A model generated the notes under the pieces. The model was not told where the DNA came from and did not search any database. It was given only the letters and a program-made list of their open reading frames with translations. This document shows, in pieces, positions 1 through 4,751 of a stretch of DNA of 9,675 nucleotides. This stretch comes from an uncultured Pseudomonadota bacterium (GTDB taxonomy: Bacteria > Myxococcota_A > Polyangia > HGW-17). Numbering within the stretch: position 1 is the stretch's first letter; each line of letters opens with the position of its first letter. The stretch lies in NCBI GenBank assembly GCA_938004375.1, contig CALKWH010000245.1:1-9675 (forward strand), read 5' to 3'. The translations under genes were made by a program, and so were the position numbers.

Positions 1-26
1 TCCCCTACACGACGCTCTTCCGATCT
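1..26. other. Illumina sequencing adapter remnant (artefact)
   Basis: The first 26 bases match the 3' end of the Illumina TruSeq universal/Read 1 adapter, ending GCTCTTCCGATCT. By recall of the adapter, only base 2 differs (C instead of T). This is library-construction DNA, not genome. Genomic sequence starts at about base 27, and the left contig edge is therefore untrimmed. Confidence 0.95.
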
Positions 27-87
27 CTGGCACGCCGTGAGTCCCCCGTTCCGCGCCGTGATCGACGCCCGCTACGAGGTGGTCTGA
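27..87 (+). CDS. 3' end of an unidentified gene (partial)
   Basis: Codons run from 28 to a TGA at 85-87 and give a tail reading WHAVSPPFRAVIDARYEVV. The codons are GC-rich at third positions like the real genes here. The 5' part is lost because the contig starts in adapter sequence. Only 19 residues are visible, so no family is assigned. The reading frame also stays open through the adapter, which is coincidental. About 95 bp separate it from the next start codon, and a candidate promoter lies in between, so it is probably not in the mntA operon. Confidence 0.45.
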
Positions 88-114
88 ACCGCCGGGAGAC
101 CATCGCCGCGACGG

Positions 115-143
115 TTGCGCCGGAGTGGGTTGTCCACTATGAT
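115..143 (+). promoter_or_regulatory. Candidate sigma70-type promoter of the mntA-hepT pair
   Basis: TTGCGC (115-120) and TATGAT (138-143) are separated by exactly 17 bp. The -10 box matches consensus at 5 of 6 positions and the -35 box at 3 of 6. Transcription would start near 150, giving a leader of about 33 nt before the start codon at 183. A GGAAG ribosome binding site lies at 174-178. No operator could be picked out by eye. Confidence 0.45.
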
Positions 144-182
144 GTCGGCACGTCAGCCGGACGCCCGGACCCCGGAAGCATC

Positions 183-590
183 ATGGATATCACGCGGATC
201 GTCGGACTCATCACGAAACACCTCCCCGCCACGCAGGCCGTGTATCTGTACGGGTCCCGCGCCCGCGGCGAGGAGCGCGCCGACAGCGACCTGGACCTCG
301 CCGTGCTGGTGCCCCCCGGGGCGCCCGATGACACGCTGAGCCCCCTGGGCGAACTGCGCTTTGAGCTCGAGGACGCGACCGGCCTCGTGGTCGATCTGGT
401 GGACCTGCGCCGGGTCCCGACGGTGCTGCAAAAAGAGGTCGTCGCGGGGGGCCGGCGGCTGTTCGCCGCCGACGAGCGGGCCGCCGACGAGTTCGAGATG
501 CTCACGCTCTCGTATTACCAGAAGCTCAACGAGGAGCGTCGCGAGATCCTGGAGGCGTTCCGACGGACCGGGAGGGCCGTGCCGCTATGA
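183..590 (+). CDS. mntA: MntA-like nucleotidyltransferase antitoxin (HEPN/MNT system)
   Basis: This 135-aa protein is a minimal nucleotidyltransferase of the MNT/pol-beta superfamily. It carries the GS-X10-DxD active site: Gly24-Ser25 in YGSRARGE, then Asp36 and Asp38 in DSDLDLAVL. Asp71 in VVDLVDL is a plausible third acidic residue. In characterised HepT/MntA systems, MntA transfers AMP from ATP to a tyrosine of HepT and so silences the toxin; that role is inferred here from family and context. The ATG at 183 has a GGAAG Shine-Dalgarno sequence 4 nt upstream, and the length fits the family. The C-terminal 25 residues form a charged helix. The gene ends in an ATGA overlap with hepT, as expected for translational coupling of an antitoxin-toxin pair. 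The cytoplasm is the expected location. Confidence 0.88.
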   Translation: MDITRIVGLITKHLPATQAVYLYGSRARGEERADSDLDLAVLVPPGAPDDTLSPLGELRFELEDATGLVVDLVDLRRVPTVLQKEVVAGGRRLFAADERAADEFEMLTLSYYQKLNEERREILEAFRRTGRAVPL

Positions 591-1003
591 ACGACATCGT
601 GGTCAACAAGATCCAGAGCATCCAGCGATGCATCCTGCGGGCCCGCGAGGAGCTGGCCCTGGCGGGCGCCGGCTTCGCCGAAGACCACAGCCGGCAGGAC
701 GCGGCGGTGCTCAACGTCACCCGGGCGTGCGAGCAGGCCATCGACCTGGCCAACCACGTCGTGCGGGTACGCCGGCTGGGAATCCCTGTGAGCTCGGCCG
801 ACGCCTTCGACCTGCTCGCCCGCGCCGGGATCGTCCCCCGGGACCTGGCCGAGCGGCTGCGCCGCATGATCGGCTTCCGCAACGTCGCCGTGCACGCCTA
901 TCAGGAACTGGACCTGGCCATCGTGGAGGCGGTCATCCGCACGGGCCTTGACGACCTGGTCGCCCTGGGCGACGCCGTCCTGGCGCTCGAACCGCCGATC
1001 TGA
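587..1003 (+). CDS. hepT: HepT-like HEPN ribonuclease toxin
   Basis: This 138-aa, all-helical protein carries the HEPN catalytic motif R-X4-H-X-Y as RNVAVHAY (Arg98, His103, Tyr105) near the C-terminus, where HepT toxins have it. In the family, HEPN dimers cut RNA, and the motif tyrosine is the residue AMPylated by MntA; Tyr105 is therefore the predicted modification site. The start codon overlaps the mntA stop (ATGA at 587-590). A GGAGGG lies at 571-576 inside mntA, about 10 nt upstream, so translation is probably coupled. The stop TGA is at 1001-1003 and no convincing terminator follows. Whether the pair acts in plasmid or island maintenance, phage defence or stress cannot be read from the sequence. 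Confidence 0.88.
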   Translation: MNDIVVNKIQSIQRCILRAREELALAGAGFAEDHSRQDAAVLNVTRACEQAIDLANHVVRVRRLGIPVSSADAFDLLARAGIVPRDLAERLRRMIGFRNVAVHAYQELDLAIVEAVIRTGLDDLVALGDAVLALEPPI

Positions 1004-1123
1004 ACCGCAATGCTTCCGGCGTCTTCTGTCCCGCCGTTGGCGATCCTTCAAGCCTACGGGGGAGAAGACAGCGCCGGGGCTCAGTGACCGCGCGGTTCCG
1101 ACTCTCGATCTATCCGCTTCATG

Positions 1124-1191
1124 GAAATACCATATTTCACACACCAGCCTCTTGTAGAACCATTTTTCATGTGGTAGAAACATTTTTCATG
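1124..1191 (+). repeat. Direct repeats and related motif overlapping the Fic start codon (putative operator)
   Basis: Two 18-nt copies, GTAGAACCATTTTTCATG (1154-1171) and GTAGAAACATTTTTCATG (1174-1191), differ at one base and are offset by exactly 20 bp. The final ATG of the second copy is the likely Fic start codon. A related element, GAAAT-ACCAT-ATTTC (1124-1138), lies upstream, with its CAT 30 bp before that of the first full copy. All three place GAA(A) and TTTC arms around a CAT, and spacing in multiples of ten suggests sites on one face of the helix. TTGTAG (1152-1157), 17 bp, TAGAAA (1175-1180) could be a weak promoter inside the array. The patch is strikingly AT-rich for this window. 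Its operator role is inference. Confidence 0.5.
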
Positions 1192-2733
1192 GATACACAA
1201 TCCAGTTACGCTTTTTCAGGCCCCGTGAACGTCTTTCAGGAGCGCCGCCTGCCCGAGACCGCGACCCTGGCGGGCTACTCGGCGCTCATCGAGGCGTGCC
1301 ACCTGGCCGTGCCGCCGCCGCACAGGCTCTTTGCCATCAGTTCGCGGCATCACCTGCGGGATGAGGCCAGGTGGCGCCTCCTCACGCCGCGCCACGCGCC
1401 GCCCCCGACGCTCGAGGGGCACCTGACCTTCGCGCTCAAGCACGAAGGGCTGGATCTGGCCGTGCTCAAGCGGCTCTTTCAGACCGTGGGTCCGCGGGCG
1501 ATCGCCGCCCTGGTCCGCGACAAGCCGACCGGCGCCTACGCCCGCCGCCTGTGGTTCCTGTACGAGTGGCTCCTCGGCGAGCCGCTGGACCTGCCGGACG
1601 CGCCGGCCGGACGCTACGTCCCCGTCGTGGACCCGCGGCTGCAGTGGGCGACTCCCGGTGAGACCTCGACCCGGCACCGGGTGTGGAACAACCTGCCGGG
1701 GACGCCCGCGTTCTGTCCGATGATCTTCCGGACGCCGCGGCTGGAGGAGGACGTCGCTGGGCAGTGGCACCAGCGGGCCGTCGCGGCCGTGGCCGCCGTG
1801 CCGCGCGACCTGCTGACGCGGGCGGCGGCGTTCCTGCTGGTCAGCGACTCCCGCGCCAGCTTCACGATCGAGGGCGAGAGACCGCCGCAGGACCGGATCT
1901 CGCGGTGGGGACGCGCCATCGGCGAGGCCGGCCGTCGTCCGCTTGACGAGGGAGAACTGCTGCGCCTGCAGAAGCTGGTCATCGGCGACGCCCGCTTCGT
2001 GACGCCGGGGCTGCGGACCGGGGGCGGCTTCGTGGGGACGCACGACCGCGAGACCCACCAGCCCATGCCCGACCACGTGAGCGCCCGTCCCGAGGATCTG
2101 CCCTCGCTGCTCTCGGGGCTCTTCGCCTTCGCCGAGGGTCCGTCCCGCCGGCTCGACCCGGTGATGGCCGCCGCCGCGCTCGCCTTTGGCTTCGTCTACA
2201 TCCACCCGTTCGAGGACGGCAATGGCCGCGTTCACCGGTATCTGATCCATCACGTGTTGGCGGGCCGCGGCTTTCACCCGCCCGGGATCGTCTTCCCCGT
2301 GTCGGCGGCCATCCTCGGGCGCCTCGACGAGTACCGCGACGTCCTCGAGAGCCACTCGGCCAGGATCCTCCCGTGGATCGACTGGGAGCCGACCGGGGAC
2401 TTCAATGTCCGCGTACGGAACGACACGGCCGACCTGTACCGTTTCTTCGACGCGACGCCCCACGCCGAGTTCCTGTACGCCTGCGTCCGCAAGACCATCG
2501 TGGAAGATCTGCCCGACGAGAGCGCGTTCCTTCGCGCCCAGGATCGCTTCGCACAGCAGGTGAGGACGCTCGTCGACATGCCGGAGCGGACCATCCACCT
2601 GCTGTACCGCTTCCTGAACCAGAACGGAGGCCGGCTCTCCCAGCGGGCCAGGAGCCAGGAGTTCTCGGCGCTGACGGACGACGAAGCCGCGCGGATCGAG
2701 GGCTGGTATCGGGAGCTCTTCGGCGCGCCGTGA
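1189..2733 (+). CDS. Fic-domain AMP-transferase (class II, N-terminal inhibitory motif)
   Basis: A 514-aa Fic-family protein. The catalytic loop HPFEDGNGRVHR (residues 339-350) keeps His339, the acidic residue Asp343, and Arg347 and Arg350, so it should transfer AMP from ATP to a hydroxyl residue of an unknown target. An inhibitory helix motif [S/T]xxxE[G/N] is present as SFTIEG (224-229, Glu228). It lies before the Fic core, which marks class II and predicts autoinhibition. The segment GGGFVGTH...PMPDHV (278-297) fits the target-binding flap. The N-terminal 200 residues include a segment, PTGAYARRLWFLYEWL (113-128), that I recall from large Fic proteins. The frame is open upstream to a GTG at 1084, but ATG 1189 is preferred because homology begins soon after it and the upstream stretch is intergenic in character. 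There is no clear Shine-Dalgarno sequence, so initiation may be weak or leaderless. The repeats over the start suggest autoregulation or control by another factor. Confidence 0.9.
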   Translation: MDTQSSYAFSGPVNVFQERRLPETATLAGYSALIEACHLAVPPPHRLFAISSRHHLRDEARWRLLTPRHAPPPTLEGHLTFALKHEGLDLAVLKRLFQTVGPRAIAALVRDKPTGAYARRLWFLYEWLLGEPLDLPDAPAGRYVPVVDPRLQWATPGETSTRHRVWNNLPGTPAFCPMIFRTPRLEEDVAGQWHQRAVAAVAAVPRDLLTRAAAFLLVSDSRASFTIEGERPPQDRISRWGRAIGEAGRRPLDEGELLRLQKLVIGDARFVTPGLRTGGGFVGTHDRETHQPMPDHVSARPEDLPSLLSGLFAFAEGPSRRLDPVMAAAALAFGFVYIHPFEDGNGRVHRYLIHHVLAGRGFHPPGIVFPVSAAILGRLDEYRDVLESHSARILPWIDWEPTGDFNVRVRNDTADLYRFFDATPHAEFLYACVRKTIVEDLPDESAFLRAQDRFAQQVRTLVDMPERTIHLLYRFLNQNGGRLSQRARSQEFSALTDDEAARIEGWYRELFGAP

Positions 2734-2742
2734 TCGCGGGGA

Positions 2743-3819
2743 TCAGATCTGGTTGGTGTAGATGGGGTCGTCGGCGCCGTTCGTCACGGTGACGTAGAGG
2801 ATGGTGTCGGCGGTGATGGACGGGTCCAGGGACTCCCAGGCCTGGCGCCAGACGGCCTCATGGGCCGCGGAGTCGGCCATGACGGCCAGGATCTGCTTGA
2901 CCCAGGCGTCGGCGGGATCCACCTCGAGGGTGCTCGCCTGGATGTCCTCGAGCTTGCGGGTCAGCAGCGTGACCGCGGCGTCGTAGCTGGGCGGCGTGTC
3001 GCGGGGATAGGTCATCGCCCGCACCACCGAGACGCCGATCTTCATCCCGTCGAGCTCGACGAGCATGTCGGTCATCGCGCTGGGGGGCGGGTCCACGTAG
3101 TCTACCTCGGTCTCGGTCTTGAGCAGGATGGCGAGCTCGCAGCGGGCGAGCACCTCGTAGGCGAAGCACTCGGACCAGCCCGAGCTGCCGCCGGCGTTGG
3201 CGGTGGTGGCCAGGATCTGGCCGCCCGGGGTGAGCTGGTCGTAGTCGCCGGCGTCGTAGACGTCGACGCCGAAGTCCATGGTCAGCAGGTGGTAGGAGGG
3301 ATCCGGCGAGGTGAGCTCGGCGTCGAGCACGCCGCAATCGCCCGAGAGCGCGCCGAAGCCCGGCAGGGGCACCTGGGGAGTGGCCAGGCAGCCGGTGCCG
3401 TCGCGGTTCTCGGCGTAGCCGGGGTCGCAGGTCCACGCGCACGCCGCCGGCGGGGTCCAGCCGGTGTCGGCGTTCCAGGTGATCTCGACGTCGACGACCT
3501 CGGAGGTCGCGTTCTCGGGCGCCACGTCGGCGCACGGCACCATCAGCGCGTTCACGCAGAGGGTGTCGTGGAGCGTGTACCCCTCGTCGCATTCACACTG
3601 CCCGTCGTCGGGGTTGCAGGTGGCGTGGAGGGTGCACTCGACAGTGTCGCACGGATTGCTGACGTTGTTGGTGTTGTTGACGTTGTTCGTGTTGTTGACG
3701 TTGTTGACGTTGTTGACGTTGTTCGTGTTGCTGTTGTTGGAGCCGCCGCCGTCGTCGCAGGCCGCGAGGGCGAGCGCGAGGACGAACGGGAGGACGCGGG
3801 CGAAGGGGGAACGGGTCAA
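2743..3819 (-). CDS. Lipoprotein with Asn-rich stalk, EGF-like modules and a conserved-looking C-terminal domain
   Basis: A 358-aa predicted lipoprotein. The start is TTG (3817-3819), chosen because AGGAAGG lies 6 nt upstream and a signal peptide follows directly. The lipobox is LAAC with Cys21, then DDGGGS. Residues 28-55 are an Asn-rich stalk with seven NNV/NNT units. Residues 57-88 have EGF-like cysteine spacing (Cys57, 62, 68, 75, 77, 88). A second Cys-rich piece holds Cys96, 127, 131 and 144, including CDPGYAENRDGTGC. Residues 162-358 form a compact globular domain. It contains a helix with YEVLARCELAILL (221-233), then TDMLVELDGMKIGVSVVRA (250-268), and near the end ADTILYVTVTNG (337-348). 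That middle segment has the look of a PD-(D/E)XK-type beta core, but the usual catalytic Lys position is not met, so I assign no activity. Expected location: anchored at the cell surface or periplasmic face. Confidence 0.82.
   Translation of the reverse strand: MTRSPFARVLPFVLALALAACDDGGGSNNSNTNNVNNVNNVNNTNNVNNTNNVSNPCDTVECTLHATCNPDDGQCECDEGYTLHDTLCVNALMVPCADVAPENATSEVVDVEITWNADTGWTPPAACAWTCDPGYAENRDGTGCLATPQVPLPGFGALSGDCGVLDAELTSPDPSYHLLTMDFGVDVYDAGDYDQLTPGGQILATTANAGGSSGWSECFAYEVLARCELAILLKTETEVDYVDPPPSAMTDMLVELDGMKIGVSVVRAMTYPRDTPPSYDAAVTLLTRKLEDIQASTLEVDPADAWVKQILAVMADSAAHEAVWRQAWESLDPSITADTILYVTVTNGADDPIYTNQI
3661..3723 (-). repeat. Coding 9-bp minisatellite (seven NNV/NNT units)
   Basis: Seven 9-bp units encode Asn-Asn-Val or Asn-Asn-Thr (residues 33-53 of the lipoprotein). 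Nearly all Asn codons are AAC, so the DNA itself is repetitive. Because the unit is a multiple of three, expansion or contraction would change stalk length without breaking the frame. The tract links the lipidated Cys21 to the EGF-like modules. Confidence 0.85.
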
Positions 3820-3825
3820 GGGGCA

Positions 3826-3834
3826 CCTTCCTTT
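3826..3834 (-). promoter_or_regulatory. Ribosome binding site that fixes the TTG start
   Basis: On the minus strand AAAGGAAGG sits 6 nt before TTG (3817-3819). No ATG or GTG in this frame has comparable spacing; a nearby GTG is out of frame. This supports TTG as the start of the lipoprotein gene. Confidence 0.7.
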
Positions 3835-3842
3835 CGTCGGAA

Positions 3843-3872
3843 TTTATAGTATGGAGTGCGGTGGCTTGCCAC
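3843..3872 (-). promoter_or_regulatory. Candidate lipoprotein promoter overlapping REP1
   Basis: TATAAA (3848-3843, minus strand) is a good -10 box. An 18-bp spacer leads to GTGGCA (3872-3867), a 4-of-6 match to the -35 consensus that lies inside the REP1 palindrome. The transcript would start about 15-20 nt before the start codon. The -10 box is the stronger half; the -35 assignment is tentative. Confidence 0.35.
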
Positions 3873-3875
3873 CGC
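3851..3875 (+). repeat. REP1, truncated REP hairpin
   Basis: ATGGAGT precedes a perfect hairpin, GCGGTGGC-TT-GCCACCGC (3858-3875), followed by TTTCTTC. It matches REP2 but lacks exactly 19 nt, the whole inner stem-loop. It sits between the RAYT unit and the lipoprotein gene, 10 bp from the latter's -10 box. Confidence 0.85.
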
Positions 3876-3890
3876 TTTCTTCTCCCCTTC

Positions 3891-3934
3891 ATGGACTGCG
3901 GTGGCTTGCCGGTCGACGACGACCGGGCCACCGC
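3891..3934 (+). repeat. REP2, full REP hairpin
   Basis: ATGGACT (3891-3897) is followed by an imperfect palindrome. The outer stem is GCGGTGGC (3898-3905) with GCCACCGC (3927-3934); the inner stem is CCGGTCG (3909-3915) with CGACCGG (3920-3926). There is a TTG bulge on the 5' side and an ACGA loop. It begins 3 nt beyond the transposase stop codon. The plus-strand hairpin is followed by TTTT, but no plus-strand gene feeds into it. Confidence 0.9.
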
Positions 3935-3937
3935 TTT

Positions 3938-4495
3938 TCAAAAATAATCGTATATTTTTATTTTATCCATGCGAAACCGCATCACCTGCGTCGCGAAATC
4001 CTTCGGGGCATGGCGCAAGAACCAGGCTGCCGAACACCATGGATAATCCTCCGGATGCATAACCAACCCATGTCGTACTGCGTTGGCATGAACATACCCA
4101 AGGCGTGCCAGATATGACCCCTGGTAAGTGATGAGCGAATCCCAATACTGAAACCACACGCGACGCCCCGGTGTCCGGTCGACCTCATTCACCCATCTGG
4201 CAGATAGACTGTGAAATTTCCTGATGAGGCTTCGGAACTCTCCAGGTTTTTCGGAGGAACGCAACACCAGGTGGTAGTGGTTTGATAGGATTGCCCATGC
4301 GTCGAGGTCCCAGGAATGCTCCGAAACGCAACGGAACAGCAAATCCTGCAGATATTCCTTCTTTTCCGGGGTGTCGAAAAGCGGGACTTTTTTCAGAGTG
4401 GAGGCGGTGACCATATATATCCCTTCATGAAAAAACCAGTGGGTGGGAGCATGAGGCCAACGCTGTTCCGGTTGTGGTGGATATTGAGGGGTCAT
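3938..4495 (-). CDS. REP-associated tyrosine transposase (RAYT, IS200-like Y1 HUH enzyme)
   Basis: A 185-aa Y1 transposase of the RAYT group. The HUH motif is HYH (His73, His75) within WAILSNHYHLVL, and the probable nucleophile is Tyr134 in ARLGYVHANAVRHGLV. Other family landmarks are HAPTHWFFHEGIYMVTAS (15-32), the VWFQYWD stretch (113-119) and the C-terminal YPWCSAAWFL (151-160). The usual Asn-Pro-Val after the tyrosine reads Asn-Ala-Val. These enzymes nick and join single-stranded DNA at REP hairpins through a 5'-phosphotyrosine link. ATG 4493-4495 is chosen from homology; the frame is open upstream to a GTG at 4657, but that part would translate two REPs. No Shine-Dalgarno sequence is visible, so expression is probably weak. 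The gene appears intact. Confidence 0.9.
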   Translation of the reverse strand: MTPQYPPQPEQRWPHAPTHWFFHEGIYMVTASTLKKVPLFDTPEKKEYLQDLLFRCVSEHSWDLDAWAILSNHYHLVLRSSEKPGEFRSLIRKFHSLSARWVNEVDRTPGRRVWFQYWDSLITYQGSYLARLGYVHANAVRHGLVMHPEDYPWCSAAWFLRHAPKDFATQVMRFRMDKIKIYDYF

Positions 4496-4556
4496 GAATT
4501 CATTGTCGGGAGCGGGGGGGAAAAGTTGCCGGTAAATTGAAAAAGAGGAGGAAGAT

Positions 4557-4600
4557 GCGGTGGCCCGGTCGTCATCGACCGGCAAGCCACCGCAGTCCAT
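4557..4600 (-). repeat. REP3, full REP hairpin (inverted relative to REP1/2)
   Basis: The same structure as REP2, on the minus strand: ATGGACT (4600-4594), outer stem 4593-4586 with 4564-4557, inner stem 4582-4576 with 4571-4565, TTG bulge, 4-nt loop. The 37-nt core differs from REP2 by one base in the loop. With REP4 it forms a 57-bp tandem repeat. Confidence 0.9.
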
Positions 4601-4613
4601 ATGGGAAGAAGAT

Positions 4614-4656
4614 GCGGTGGCCCGGTCGTCATCGACCGGCAAGCCACCGCGGTCCA
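4614..4656 (-). repeat. REP4, full REP hairpin
   Basis: The core at 4614-4650 is identical to that of REP3, exactly 57 bp away. Its 5' flank on the minus strand is TGGACC, slightly diverged from the ATGGACT of REP2 and REP3. It lies about 20 bp upstream of the candidate glycosyltransferase promoter. Confidence 0.9.
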
Positions 4657-4675
4657 CCAGGGAGAAGGGCTTTCC

Positions 4676-4704
4676 TTGTCAATTCCGGCGACATGCAATA
4701 CAGT
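4676..4704 (+). promoter_or_regulatory. Candidate promoter of the glycosyltransferase gene
   Basis: TTGTCA (4676-4681; 5 of 6 to consensus), a 17-bp spacer and TACAGT (4699-4704; 4 of 6). The leader would be about 40 nt. It lies just outside REP4, so the gene probably does not depend on the REP/RAYT unit for expression. A second AT-rich patch (TATTAT, 4724-4729) has no fitting -35 box. Confidence 0.4.
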
Positions 4705-4751
4705 GGCCGGCGGTGGCGGGACATATTATACATCGCCCCAAGGACCATCCC

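Larger units (their letters stand above)
3851..4656 (-). mobile_element. REP/RAYT unit: Y1 transposase flanked by inverted pairs of REP hairpins
   Basis: The unit consists of two REP elements on the left (3851-3875 and 3891-3934), the transposase gene (3938-4495, minus strand) and two REP elements on the right (4557-4600 and 4614-4656). The left pair reads on the plus strand and the right pair is the same sequence on the minus strand, so the pairs are inverted around the gene. A sampled line of the transposase gene is about 47% GC, against about 70% in a sampled line of the neighbouring glycosyltransferase gene, pointing to recent transfer. RAYTs are known as domesticated or semi-mobile relatives of IS200/IS605 transposases that act on REP sequences. 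No target-site duplication is visible, as expected for this family. Confidence 0.85.

Noticed and set aside
1021..1069. Inverted repeat GTCTTCT/AGAAGAC after hepT as a terminator
   Set aside because: Seven-bp arms with a 35-nt loop and no T-run; too weak.
1216..2598. 460-codon minus-strand open frame
   Set aside because: Antisense to the well-supported Fic gene; composition is Arg/Gly/Pro-rich shadow.
4492..4504. Three-codon micro-ORF ATGAATTCATGA overlapping the transposase start
   Set aside because: The overlap is neat, but there is no ribosome binding site or other evidence; chance is adequate.
4551..4664. Possible CRISPR repeats
   Set aside because: Only two 57-bp copies with hairpin cores and no variable spacers; REP elements explain them.
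4560..4751. N-terminal extension of the glycosyltransferase into the REP region
   Set aside because: Translates REP hairpins; ATG 4752 has a good ribosome binding site and begins the family's usual N-terminus.
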